A DNA stretch of 13,036 nt from positions 1 through 13,036 of the forward strand of contig JAADFP010000079.1 of the NCBI GenBank assembly GCA_013152825.1, written 5' to 3'. The stretch's first letter is position 1; each line of letters begins with the position of its first letter. The notes beneath the pieces were generated by a model. The model saw only the letters and a list, made by a program, of their open reading frames with translations. It had not been told where the DNA came from and did no database searches. Shown here in pieces: positions 1 through 6,170 of the stretch. Source of the DNA: Caldisericota bacterium (GTDB lineage Bacteria > CAIJMQ01 > JAADFP01). The translations under genes and the position numbers were made by a program.

Positions 1-2
1 AA

Positions 3-137
3 GGGATAAAATTATTGGCCTGGACGGTTAACGAAGAGGAAGATATCAGTAAAATGATAGACTTAAATGTTGATGCGATTGCCTCGGATTACCCGGATAG
101 AGTGAAGAAAGTAAAGAGTGAGATTGGAAGACTATAG
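3..137 (+). CDS. Glycerophosphodiester phosphodiesterase family protein, C-terminal fragment
   Basis: Only the last 44 codons are inside the window; the gene enters from the left edge. The visible peptide contains LLAWTVNEEEDISKMIDLNV followed closely by DAIASDYPDRV. This matches the end of the GDPD TIM barrel (UgpQ/GlpQ type), where a W-T-V-N strand, a helix reading 'D..KMIDLNVD' and the 'I.SDYPDR' strand close the fold. The family hydrolyses glycerophosphodiesters to glycerol 3-phosphate and an alcohol; the catalytic residues lie upstream and cannot be checked. The stop codon (TAG, 135-137) falls inside the first units of a 7-nt repeat array, so the last residues (GRL) may derive from the repeat. 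Release of a phosphate ester would fit the neighbouring phosphate-uptake genes, but they are on the opposite strand, so no operon link is claimed. Confidence 0.75.
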   Translation, partial: GIKLLAWTVNEEEDISKMIDLNVDAIASDYPDRVKKVKSEIGRL

Positions 138-375
138 ATTGGAGACCTTAGACGTTAGACGGAAGAGTAGTGGGTAGCGAGGGAAGAGTTAGTTACTATT
201 TTGGGGGTTGTAGTTGCAAGATAAATGGGGAGTTTTCCCTATCTACTAACTACTGTCTACTATCTACTGAGATAGTAGTGAGGGAAGGGGTAGGGAAAAG
301 TGAACAGTGAGTAAGTGAGTAGGTGAGTAAGTAACAAGATACAATTACCAAGATATAGGATGCAGGATACAGCTT
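130..375. repeat. Degenerate heptanucleotide (7-nt period) repeat arrays
   Basis: From 130 to 199 the sequence reads as ten consecutive 7-mers, most beginning GA (GACTATA, GATTGGA, GACCTTA, GACGTTA ...). From 239 to 273 there are five units of CTATCTA/CTAACTA type. From 271 to 375 about fifteen 7-mers keep register (for example GATAGTA, then ATAGGAT and GCAGGAT), with a stretch in the middle that also reads as 8-mers (GTGAGTAA-like). Between the first two arrays, 203-232 holds a GTAGTTGC...GATAAAT motif related to the one near 2875. The units are too degenerate and short for CRISPR repeats. They resemble the short tandemly repeated repetitive (STRR) heptamers known from cyanobacteria. No convincing gene lies here. 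Confidence 0.7.
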
Positions 376-379
376 TACT

Positions 380-467
380 TGTCATACCTGCCTGTCCCGA
401 TTTACATCGGGGCGAAAACAGGCCTCCCCGCCTGCCCTCCCGTTGGTTGGGAGCAGGCAGGTATCCA
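380..467. repeat. Composite palindromic repeat (TGTCAT-type end with nested hairpin)
   Basis: The outer arms ATACCTGCCT (384-393) and AGGCAGGTAT (456-465) are exact inverted copies. The block opens with TGTCAT and closes with ATCCA, as do the ends of the 1711-1807 element. Inside the left arm is a CCCGAT-TTAC-ATCGGG hairpin (396-411), and inside the rest are further GC-rich half-palindromes (CAGGC, GCCTG, TCCCG, GGGA). The simplest reading is one palindromic end of the larger element with other small hairpins nested in its loop. The + strand open reading frame running through it is treated as repeat-derived. Confidence 0.65.
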
Positions 468-487
468 GGGAAATCTTTGCCAACCTG

Positions 488-601
488 ATGAAAAAAACTC
501 TGAAAATTTATGCTTTAATGGAGCGACTGCAATCTGCCCAATCTACCGGAGATTCCGGGAAGACCCTGGAGGTGGTAAAGAAAATCATACTCAACGGGTA
601 A
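488..601 (+). CDS. Possible small ORF or gene remnant (37 aa), unknown
   Basis: An ATG at 488 opens a 37-residue reading frame beginning MKKTLKIYALMERLQSAQ, ending in KKIILNG, and stopping at TAA 599-601. The frame stays open upstream (E-I-F-A-N-L before the Met) into the adjacent palindromic repeat. It could therefore be the tail of a gene disrupted by that repeat rather than a true small protein. The predicted peptide is amphipathic, helical and Lys-rich. The only Shine-Dalgarno-like stretch (AGGGA near 467-471) is about 16 nt from the ATG, which is poor. It converges on the PiT permease gene, with 9 nt between the two stops. I do not recognise a family, and it could equally be non-coding. 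Confidence 0.2.
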   Translation: MKKTLKIYALMERLQSAQSTGDSGKTLEVVKKIILNG

Positions 602-610
602 CCGGAAGTT

Positions 611-1540
611 TTACAATCCGAAAAAGTGCCCAAAGGCAAAGGATAACCCTCCTCCCAATGCGGGAGTGAGAAACCAGCCTATGGTAATTTTTATGACTGT
701 CATTTTACTTATCATCCGCATTCCCTTGAGTAAGCCAATGCCCACCACTGCTCCTACCACGGCCTGGGAAGTGGATACCGGAACTCCCACTATGGAGTAG
801 ATGTGTACTGTTATAGCTTCGGCCAGGACGGCCACAAAAGCAGAAAAAGCATCAAGCGGGATAATTCTCCTTCCTACTGTAATCATTACCTTTTTACTGT
901 AAGTTATAGCTCCCAGGCCTATACTGAGTCCTCCGATAAGTAATGCCTGGAATGCTGTAATTGTTTTCGCCTGGAAGAACACACCGGTAACATTTGCCAC
1001 ATTGTTAGCTCCCAGTGCATAGGCACCGTAGGCTCCCGCAAGTATCAGCAGTGTTCTCATTAACCTGTCATAAGTAAGAAAGTGCAGGTGAAACTTGCTG
1101 AAGAGCTTGCTCAGGGTAAAATAAAGAATTACCGCTATAAGGGCTGCGCCGGTAGGAGTACCAATCCAGCATAACACCACCTTTGTCAAGCTTTGCAACT
1201 CCAATTTCCCTTGCAGCAGGCCTATTCCTACAATGCCTCCTACTACTGCCTGGGAAGTGGATACCGGAAGCTGTACAATGGTCATCAGGGTTACCGTGAT
1301 AGCTGCTGCCATTGAAATGTAAAAGGCTGTGGTAACTGATTGAGAAGTCAGGCTTCCATAGGTTCTAATCCCGGGCATTCCACCCAGGAGTGCACCTATA
1401 AGCACAAATACTGCCATCAGGATAACCGCTGTTCTATAGCGCAGCATAAAGGAAGATACAGCTGTCCCGAATACATTTGCTGAGTCATTGGAACCCAATG
1501 CCCAGCCCAGAAACACACCCCCAAGAATCCTGGGATCCAT
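611..1540 (-). CDS. PiT-family inorganic phosphate transporter
   Basis: A 309-residue, highly hydrophobic protein of the PiT family (PF01384 type), which carries inorganic phosphate across the inner membrane with a coupling cation (H+ or Na+). The internal duplication typical of the family is clear. The signature GSNDSANVFG (residues 16-25) recurs as GANNVANVTG (177-186), and PVSTSQAVVG occurs at 92-101 and again at 254-263, each followed by VGIGLL. These Asn/Asp-containing loops form the substrate site in the family. The length is near the short end for bacterial and archaeal members but both halves are complete. The ATG at 1540 is preceded by AGAAGGAA at a workable distance. The DUF47/PhoU-like gene lies upstream on the same strand, the usual partner order, but 461 nt of repeats separate them. 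Substrate is inferred from family and partner. Confidence 0.95.
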   Translation of the reverse strand: MDPRILGGVFLGWALGSNDSANVFGTAVSSFMLRYRTAVILMAVFVLIGALLGGMPGIRTYGSLTSQSVTTAFYISMAAAITVTLMTIVQLPVSTSQAVVGGIVGIGLLQGKLELQSLTKVVLCWIGTPTGAALIAVILYFTLSKLFSKFHLHFLTYDRLMRTLLILAGAYGAYALGANNVANVTGVFFQAKTITAFQALLIGGLSIGLGAITYSKKVMITVGRRIIPLDAFSAFVAVLAEAITVHIYSIVGVPVSTSQAVVGAVVGIGLLKGMRMISKMTVIKITIGWFLTPALGGGLSFAFGHFFGL

Positions 1541-1608
1541 TATCTTTTCCTTCTCTTAGTATCTATCCGCTTAACTCTTAACCACGAGGGAGTCAGGACA
1601 AAATTTAT

Positions 1609-1676
1609 CATCTCTCTAACTACCATACTACTAACTACCGGCTACCGGTAATCGGTTGTCCCGATATACGTCGGGA
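1609..1676. repeat. Heptamer array abutted by a CCCGAT hairpin
   Basis: Seven consecutive 7-mers (for example CTAACTA, ACTAACT, ACCGGCT, ACCGGTA) occupy 1609-1657. They are followed after one base by the 18-bp hairpin TCCCGATATACGTCGGGA at 1659-1676, whose arms CCCGAT and GTCGGG pair except for a T-G wobble. This lies between the PiT and DUF47 genes, just upstream of PiT. Confidence 0.65.
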
Positions 1677-1710
1677 GAATCGTCAACCGTCTCCCCATCC
1701 ACATCCCCTC

Positions 1711-1807
1711 TGTCATTCCTGCGAAAGCAGGAATCTATCTCATATTTCCTTGCTTGCCGATAAATATCTCTTCGTTCTTCTGGATACCTGCTTTCGCAGG
1801 TATGACA
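1711..1807. repeat. 97-bp MITE/REP-like element with two palindromic ends
   Basis: The left end is TGTCATTCCTGCGAAAGCAG, forming a hairpin with arms ATTCCTGC (1715-1722) and GCAGGAAT (1727-1734) around GAAA. The right end has arms ATACCTGC (1784-1791) and GCAGGTAT (1796-1803) around TTTC and finishes ATGACA (1802-1807), the exact inverse of the opening TGTCAT. The ~50 nt between the ends encodes nothing. The same pair of ends recurs at 12600-12793, and single ends occur at 380-467 and 4840-4866. This looks like a non-autonomous mobile element or REP-doublet (BIME-like) unit; no transposase is in the window. Confidence 0.75.
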
Positions 1808-1864
1808 AGTAAGACAGGTACCGGCATAAACCCTAAAATAACAAACCTAAACTTTCCGAAGGAA

Positions 1865-1898
1865 TCCCGGACCCCGATATAATATCGGGGCTTCGGGA
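1865..1898. repeat. CCCCGATAT hairpin within TCCCG/CGGGA outer arms
   Basis: CCCCGATAT (1872-1880) and ATATCGGGG (1882-1890) form a perfect 9-bp stem around one base. An outer TCCCG (1865-1869) pairs with CGGGA (1894-1898). On the minus strand it lies downstream of the DUF47 gene, but no U-run follows it, so it is called a repeat hairpin of the CCCGAT family rather than an intrinsic terminator. Confidence 0.6.
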
Positions 1899-1946
1899 CT
1901 AAACCCTAAATCCTAACTTTCCTCCAGGGAACCAGGATACCAAGAA

Positions 1947-1995
1947 AATGACTTACTGCTCCCCTGTCTAACGTCTATAGTCTAAAGTCTTTCTG
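1947..1995. repeat. GTCTAAC-type heptamer array
   Basis: Seven 7-mers in register (TACTGCT, CTAACGT, CTATAGT, CTAAAGT and others). The GTCTA phase is the same motif seen at 130-160, 2982-3023, 4806-4826, 4948-4997 and 12972-12992. It ends 7 nt short of the DUF47 stop codon on the minus strand. Nearby stretches at about 1829-1855 and 1900-1922 (AAACCCTAAA-like) show the same 7-nt period. Confidence 0.7.
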
Positions 1996-2001
1996 CCCTT
2001 T

Positions 2002-2649
2002 TCATATCATCCTTTTTGCAGCCACTATGCTCAGCCTATCTCCTACGTTTTCGGAAAGGTCGGAAATGTTACCTGTTTCAATGACTAATTCTTTCAGCAA
2101 AATTTTCTCGCCAATTTCTATGGGAGAAGAAAATATCTTCTTAATCATCTCTCTTTCTAACCTATCAGAAGAACTTTCCTTTTTATCAATCTCGTTCGTG
2201 ATATCCCTCACTCCCCGCAAGTCCTCGAACAGTATCCTGATAGCCCTGGCCACGTCTTTAAAGGCTTCCGCATTTATATCGGTAAGCTGGGCAAAGTCTT
2301 CCTTAAGAAACTCGGGCATACGCAGGGACTCAGTCTGAATCTGGTATAAGACCGACTGTGCCTTGTTAAGCACTTTGTCCGTGCTTTCCAGAATCCCTAA
2401 GATATCTCCTCTTGACTCCGGGATAAGGGATTTTTCGTAGAGGCTGAGTTCAATTTCTCGCCTGATGTCATCTGCAAGTGATTCTGCAATGTGGGTCTTC
2501 TCAATAATTTCGTCAAATTCCTTTGAAATCCCCTTCTTGAAATAAGTTTCCAGAGCCTGTTTGAAATTTTCAATGCATTCCTCGGTTTTCTTTAAATATC
2601 TCTCTATCATAGAAGATAACTTGTGTTTTCTGCTGAAAAAAATACTCAT
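2002..2649 (-). CDS. DUF47 / PhoU-like phosphate transport regulator
   Basis: A 215-residue, almost entirely helical cytoplasmic protein of the DUF47 (PhoU_div, TIGR00153-type) family. These proteins are commonly encoded beside PiT permeases and are thought to regulate them. Family-like features are the N-terminal FFSRKHKL, acidic helices such as EFDEIIEKTHIAESLADDIR (about residues 44-63), and the C-terminal ETGNISDLSENVGDRLSIVA (about 191-210). That segment is the metal-binding-type ExxxxSDxxExxxD helix of PhoU relatives. The ATG at 2649 has an AGGGGG-type ribosome site a few bases upstream. PiT follows on the same strand, so co-function is likely, but the 461-nt repeat-rich gap makes a single transcript uncertain. 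Length is normal for the family. Confidence 0.9.
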   Translation of the reverse strand: MSIFFSRKHKLSSMIERYLKKTEECIENFKQALETYFKKGISKEFDEIIEKTHIAESLADDIRREIELSLYEKSLIPESRGDILGILESTDKVLNKAQSVLYQIQTESLRMPEFLKEDFAQLTDINAEAFKDVARAIRILFEDLRGVRDITNEIDKKESSSDRLEREMIKKIFSSPIEIGEKILLKELVIETGNISDLSENVGDRLSIVAAKRMI

Positions 2650-2730
2650 TCTTACGCCCCCTTTTCAAAGTCAGTTTCTTATATTAGTGCTTTATTTTAA
2701 TAGCTTTCAGTATACAACCAGAATCATAAA

Positions 2731-2800
2731 TAGTAAATAGTAAGCAGTGAATAGTAAGGCGTGAGGCGTGAGAGGGTTGTGAGTTGCCAGTTGAGAGTTC
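2731..2800. repeat. TAGTAAA/GCGTGAG heptamer array
   Basis: Ten consecutive 7-mers in one register: TAGTAAA, TAGTAAG, CAGTGAA, TAGTAAG, GCGTGAG twice, AGGGTTG, TGAGTTG, CCAGTTG and AGAGTTC. Neighbouring units differ by one or two bases and the motif drifts gradually along the array. The right end and its flank (to about 2830) are homologous to 12823-12885. The overlapping minus-strand ORF is low-complexity translation of the repeats and is not called. Confidence 0.75.
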
Positions 2801-2869
2801 CACATCTTACCCCACCTTCTTTCAAACCCAACATATAGTTGTTCACACTGCAAACAACACCACAACAGG

Positions 2870-2974
2870 GAGTGTAGTTGCTCAATTTATTGAGCCTTGC
2901 TATACGCCAGGATAACCATGCAGCCTGATAAATCCCCGAGGATATATCCCGGGACAGGCAGGAATCTATATCAT
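2870..2974. repeat. GTAGTTGCTCAAT palindrome and composite repeat end
   Basis: GCTCAAT (2879-2885) and ATTGAGC (2888-2894) form an inverted repeat preceded by GTAGTTG, related to the GTAGTTGC...GATAAAT motif at 208-226. From about 2932, CCCCGAGGATATATCCCGGG and then GACAGGCAGGAATC...ATATCATG match the inner part of the composite element at 12617-12655. This is therefore a truncated copy of the paired-palindrome element with a degenerate CCCGA hairpin attached. No gene is supported in the 2650-3008 spacer. Confidence 0.6.
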
Positions 2975-3023
2975 GCATCCTCCCAGTCTAACGTCTAAGG
3001 TCTACAGTCTAATGTCTACTATC
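2975..3023. repeat. GTCTAAC-type heptamer array running into the ligase 3' end
   Basis: Seven 7-mers (GCATCCT, CCCAGTC, TAACGTC, TAAGGTC, TACAGTC, TAATGTC, TACTATC). The array overlaps the last codons of the O-antigen-ligase-like gene: its TAG stop (3009-3011) and the preceding D-S-R-H codons are read from the repeat. Confidence 0.7.
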
Positions 3024-4685
3024 TTCCCATCTCTTCCCTTTCCATCTCTTCAGGATTTCCTGCTTCATAATTTTGTATTTATTCAGTGAAGGATGGAGTT
3101 TCTCAGCAATGGTTAATTCTTCATAAGCCCGGGAGAATTCTCCAATCATGAAGTAGCAGCGTGCCATGTTGGCATGAACTTCCACGTAATCTCCTGCTAT
3201 GTTCTCCAGCCTCTGGTAAATTGCCAGTGCACCGGTGAAGTCCCCGGTAAGAAAGCGTGCTTTCCCCAGCTTGTAGAGTACGCGGGGAGAGAAAGGGGAG
3301 ATGCGCAGGGCTTTCTCCATAGATTCTCTACCTTTTCGTATATCGCCTCTTCTCATGTTTGTTTCTCCCTGCTTCAAGAGATAATCCGAGGAGAAAATAA
3401 CCGTAGAGACGCTAAGAGAAGCAAGCAGGGTTATGGCTCCTCCGCATAATAGCAGCTTCCTGTGGGGAGAGGAGAGTTCCCGGGGTTTGGTATCCATTAA
3501 ACTCCCGGCGAAATAGTAAAGATAGAATAGAAAAATAGGATAGCGAAGAGATACAGAGAATAATCCGTGAAAAAGCATTCCTGCCAGGGCGGAGAATATG
3601 GATAATTTTTGTATGTCATCTCTTTTGCGCCATCCTTCTCGCAGGACGAAGAACCAGAAAAGTAAAAAGATAATCTCTCCTATTATGCCCTCTTCGGCAA
3701 GAACCTGGAGGTATTCGTTATGAGTGCGGGGGGCTAACATGGTATCGGAAGGCACGTAAACTTCCAGTTGGGGAGAGCGGAAGCGAGGAAATACAAAGGG
3801 AAAGGTATCTTTTCCCCATCCTGTCAGAGGGCGGGCAAGAAACATTTTCCATCCTCCTTTCCATACCAAATAGCGGAAGGGAATGGTAAGTCTGGCAGGA
3901 CGTTCAAAGGAGGTATAGCGATGGTAGAAATTTAGCAGCACTCCGGTAAGAAGCATAGCCATAATGAGAAGAAACGTAATCAGAACAAGTTTTCTTCTCT
4001 CCCTTTTTACCTGGGGAAGGAAAAAGAGCGCATTTACTACTATAAAAGAGAGCCAGCCGCTTCGGGAACGGGAAATTATGAGAGCTACAAGGAGAGAAAG
4101 CAAAAGTATTCCCCAGAGCCATTTCTTATACGATTCTTTTGCCAGTTTAATATTGGTGAGGAGGAAAGGGGTAGAGATGACCAGATAAAGGGCAAACAGG
4201 TTTTTCTGTCCAATGGTAGCAGAGAAGTCGCGCCCTCCCCAGTGAATGAGTCCCAATTTTTGCAGGAAGCAGACGAGAATTACTAAGGGTAAGGGAAAGA
4301 GAAAGTAAGGAAGGAGGGAGGAAAACTTAATACGCTGGTAAGAGAGGAAGAAGAGGAGAAAGAAGAGGGAGACAAGGAGAGTGGAAGAGAGGGAGATGAA
4401 GAAGAAAGGAGAGAAAGAAGAAACAATTAGGAGCCATAGAAAGTGAATGAGCAGCAAATAAAAGATAGGTGAGTAATATAGTTTTTCTTTTTTTAGCAGG
4501 AAAAGGGTGAAGAGAAAGAATTGTAAGGAAATCCCGAATATAGAAAGAACAAGCCTCAATGTGCCGGGATAGGCTGTCCAGGGAAAAAAGGCAAGCGGAA
4601 GGACAAGGAAGAGAAAGGCAATTGGAAAATATCGAATGATCTGTGGGGTAGCACCGGAACTTAAATTATAAAGCTTACTCATCAC
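3009..4685 (-). CDS. O-antigen ligase/polymerase-family (Wzy_C-type) membrane protein with C-terminal TPR region
   Basis: A 558-residue protein with roughly eleven hydrophobic spans from residue 20 to 430, then a soluble tail. The Wzy_C-type core is recognisable: SRSRSGWLSF (205-214) at a membrane edge, ARPLTGWGKDTF (284-295), and PRTHNEYLQVLAEEGIIGE (319-337) with the conserved H-N-x-Y-L. Family members transfer or polymerise lipid-linked glycans (O-antigen, exopolysaccharide) on the periplasmic face; which glycan cannot be told. Residues about 435-535 carry two to three TPR-like helix pairs (GDIRKGRESMEKALRISPFS; GDFTGALAIYQRL; GEFSRAYEELTIAEKLHPS), probably periplasmic and protein-binding. 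The first codon here is GTG (4685); the adjacent ATG (4682) is an equal candidate and neither has a good Shine-Dalgarno. The last four codons come from a repeat array. It stands alone, with no glycosyltransferases nearby. Confidence 0.85.
   Translation of the reverse strand: MMSKLYNLSSGATPQIIRYFPIAFLFLVLPLAFFPWTAYPGTLRLVLSIFGISLQFFLFTLFLLKKEKLYYSPIFYLLLIHFLWLLIVSSFSPFFFISLSSTLLVSLFFLLFFLSYQRIKFSSLLPYFLFPLPLVILVCFLQKLGLIHWGGRDFSATIGQKNLFALYLVISTPFLLTNIKLAKESYKKWLWGILLLSLLVALIISRSRSGWLSFIVVNALFFLPQVKRERRKLVLITFLLIMAMLLTGVLLNFYHRYTSFERPARLTIPFRYLVWKGGWKMFLARPLTGWGKDTFPFVFPRFRSPQLEVYVPSDTMLAPRTHNEYLQVLAEEGIIGEIIFLLFWFFVLREGWRKRDDIQKLSIFSALAGMLFHGLFSVSLRYPIFLFYLYYFAGSLMDTKPRELSSPHRKLLLCGGAITLLASLSVSTVIFSSDYLLKQGETNMRRGDIRKGRESMEKALRISPFSPRVLYKLGKARFLTGDFTGALAIYQRLENIAGDYVEVHANMARCYFMIGEFSRAYEELTIAEKLHPSLNKYKIMKQEILKRWKGKRWEDSRH
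4399..4422. repeat. Homopurine mirror repeat inside the ligase gene
   Basis: The + strand is all purine from 4340 to 4372 and from 4398 to 4423. Within the second run AAGAAGAAA (4399-4407) and AAAGAAGAA (4414-4422) form an exact mirror repeat around six bases. The coding (minus) strand is pyrimidine-rich because it encodes Phe/Leu/Ser-rich membrane segments, which probably explains the tract. Confidence 0.5.
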
Positions 4686-4724
4686 CCGGCGTAAATAGGC
4701 GTATTTAAAACACTAAACTCAAAA

Positions 4725-4769
4725 CCTCCAGAGGAGTCTCCCGAATATGCCAGGAGAGTTATCTGGAGG
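4725..4769 (-). terminator. Possible intrinsic terminator or repeat hairpin downstream of lgt
   Basis: CCTCCAGA (4725-4732) and TCTGGAGG (4762-4769) form an exact 8-bp stem, with a weaker inner pairing (TCTCC with GGAGA). Read on the minus strand, the stem is followed directly by TTTTGAGTTT. The U-run and orientation suit termination of the yggT-lgt operon, but the loop is long and the site is about 230 nt past the lgt stop. A repeat hairpin is the alternative. Confidence 0.35.
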
Positions 4770-4784
4770 AGCTTGAAATTTTCT

Positions 4785-4866
4785 CATGACTGCTCACTAT
4801 CCTTCCAGTCTAACGTCTATAGTCTTCTCCTGTCTCTCCTGGATGCCCGCTTTCGCGGGCATGACA
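4785..4866. repeat. Heptamer array followed by a GCCCGC palindromic repeat end
   Basis: Eight 7-mers in register at 4785-4840 (GCTCACT, CAGTCTA, ACGTCTA, TAGTCTT, CTCCTGT ...) run into a palindrome with arms ATGCCCGC (4843-4850) and GCGGGCAT (4855-4862) around TTTC. The latter opens TGGAT and closes ATGACA and is the right-hand end of the 1711-1807 type element, present here alone. Confidence 0.7.
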
Positions 4867-4913
4867 GGCAGGGCTGATTGATATTCTTCCCGTATCTTCC
4901 TCCTTCCTTTGTG

Positions 4914-5010
4914 CCTTTCACTTACTCACTACCTCTCCCCTCGCTACCAACTACCTTCCCAGTCTAAAGTCTAACGTCTATAGTCTAAAGTCTCCCAACC
5001 TATGTCGGGA
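4914..5010. repeat. Long heptamer array ending in half of a CCCGAC hairpin at the lgt stop
   Basis: Twelve consecutive 7-mers occupy 4914-4997 without a slip (for example CTTACTC, CGCTACC, AACTACC, TCTAAAG, TCTAACG, TCTATAG, TCTAAAG). Just beyond, ATGTCGGGA (5002-5010) is one arm of the CCCGAC hairpin family. It supplies the codons P-T and the TAG stop of lgt on the minus strand. Confidence 0.7.
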
Positions 5011-5758
5011 CACTTTTCCATTTTCTCCACCAGAGGAAACCAAGGGTGAGCAGGAAAGGGGTAAGAAATTGCAGAAGAGTCAAATTGCCGATAAGAATTA
5101 TGGTATCTCCCCGTACAATATCCAGCAGGGCGCGGAAGGTGATGTAGATGAGAAAGTATAGAGGAAATAATCGGAATTTCTGATGACCACTATTCCGCAG
5201 CTTCCAGAGGAAAAGGAAGAGGATGAAATTAAAAATAGAGGCATAGAGCTGGGTGGGGTGTATGGGGAGAAGTCCGTAGTGGTATCCTGCTGGCGAAGAG
5301 AGGGGGAAAGTCATGCCCCAGGGCATACTGGTAGGTTTTCCGTAACAGCAACCATTGAAAAAACATCCTATCCTGCCTATGGCTTGTCCCAGGGGTATAT
5401 AAGGGGTAAGGAAGTAAGAAACACGGCGAATTGAATAACCGGATTTTCGTATGTAGAGGGAGGCGAATAACAGGGCTAAGAAGAATCCTCCCAGGTAGGC
5501 AAATCCCCCCCGCCAGAATTCTGCACTGGTGGGATTGGAGAGAAAGTCAGGCAGATGAAGAATAATAAATAATAATTTTCCCCCTGCCAATCCAGCTATG
5601 ATGAGTATCATCCAGAGATTGCCCAGAAACTCTCCCTCTATCTGGAAATTGTCTTTTTCCTTCCAGGCAAGAAGAAAAGACAGAAAGAACCCCAGGGCAA
5701 CAAATATACCATAGGTATAAATGGTGAAATGGCCGATTCTAAACAGTATTTGGTACAT
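5000..5758 (-). CDS. lgt: Prolipoprotein diacylglyceryl transferase
   Basis: Lgt moves a diacylglyceryl group from phosphatidylglycerol to the lipobox cysteine of prolipoproteins in the inner membrane, the step before LspA cleavage. The 252-residue protein has about seven membrane spans and the family signature GQAIGRIGCFFNGCCYG (residues 124-140). It includes the essential Arg (R129) and Asn (N135), the HPTQLYAS motif (167-174), and a C-terminal R-x-x-x-D-x-x-R-G-D (209-218). Two usual residues differ: the 'GGR' of the second span reads GGK (59-61), and the H/Y of the '(H/Y)GG' motif reads Leu (YLGG, 88-91). The ATG at 5758 lies inside the end of lspA (20-nt overlap) with only a weak ribosome site, pointing to translational coupling. 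The last residues and stop derive from a repeat. The pairing with lspA makes the assignment firm. Confidence 0.95.
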   Translation of the reverse strand: MYQILFRIGHFTIYTYGIFVALGFFLSFLLAWKEKDNFQIEGEFLGNLWMILIIAGLAGGKLLFIILHLPDFLSNPTSAEFWRGGFAYLGGFFLALLFASLYIRKSGYSIRRVSYFLTPYIPLGQAIGRIGCFFNGCCYGKPTSMPWGMTFPLSSPAGYHYGLLPIHPTQLYASIFNFILFLFLWKLRNSGHQKFRLFPLYFLIYITFRALLDIVRGDTIILIGNLTLLQFLTPFLLTLGFLWWRKWKSVPT

Positions 5759-6170
5759 CTTTACGCATGGAAATTATTAAATAATGCAGTGTTCCCCAGA
5801 TTATGAAAGTATCCGCCAGGTTAAATGACCAGGGAAATCCTTTCAGACTCAAGTAATCCACTACCCCGGCTCTGAATATCCGGTCAAGCACATTGGATAA
5901 GGCCCCGGCCAGGAGTATATAAAGGGGAACACGGTAGGCAGGGAGACGGAGTGTGGCAAATACTACAAGATAGAGAGCAAGTATGGAAAGAAAGGCGGAA
6001 AGCAAAAGGTTTCTACTCATTACCCCAAAGGCGATACCCGGGTTAAAAATAGGCACATGGAGATAAAACAGGCCGGGGATGAGTGTTATCCCCGCTTTTA
6101 TTTTTACCACGTAGAATTTTACCGCCTGGTCTGCGAGCAGGGGAAGAATAAAGAAAAGTATTTTAGGCAG
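5739..6170 (-). CDS. lspA: Lipoprotein signal peptidase (signal peptidase II), probable CTG start
   Basis: LspA is the inner-membrane aspartyl peptidase that removes signal peptides from lipidated prolipoproteins. Motifs present: FNPGIAFG, the SNVLDR segment, and the catalytic aspartates in GVVDY (D105) and FNLAD (D120), numbered from the start used here. The first ATG/GTG/TTG in frame is GTG at 6110, but starting there gives 123 residues and loses the first membrane span and the conserved D-Q-x-x-K. The frame upstream encodes exactly that: LPKILFFILPLLADQAVKFY. It opens at CTG (6168-6170), 6 nt after a perfect AGGAGG. I therefore place the start at CTG, giving 143 residues, still slightly short for the family. 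The start overlaps the stop of the upstream zinc-finger gene by 8 nt, and the 3' end overlaps lgt by 20 nt. A sequencing error at the start codon is the alternative. Confidence 0.9.
   Translation of the reverse strand: MPKILFFILPLLADQAVKFYVVKIKAGITLIPGLFYLHVPIFNPGIAFGVMSRNLLLSAFLSILALYLVVFATLRLPAYRVPLYILLAGALSNVLDRIFRAGVVDYLSLKGFPWSFNLADTFIIWGTLHYLIISMRKDVPNTV

Noticed and set aside
379..669. 96-codon + strand ORF
   Set aside because: It runs through the palindromic repeat block and antisense to the end of the PiT gene; no family features.
1711..1807. Intrinsic terminator for the DUF47 gene
   Set aside because: The hairpins lack a following U-run on either strand and match copies elsewhere, so they are better read as mobile or REP-like repeats.
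1829..1922. AAACCCTAAA motifs resembling plant-type telomere repeats
   Set aside because: Only two or three degenerate units and part of the general 7-nt period pattern; the surroundings are clearly bacterial chromosome.
2724..2978. 84-codon minus-strand ORF in the spacer before the ligase gene
   Set aside because: Its C-terminal half is translated heptamer array (LTTLSRLTPYYSLLTIYYL) and the rest is other repeats; no ribosome site or domain.
4914..4997. Possible CRISPR array
   Set aside because: Units are 7 nt, contiguous, degenerate and without unique spacers; no cas genes.
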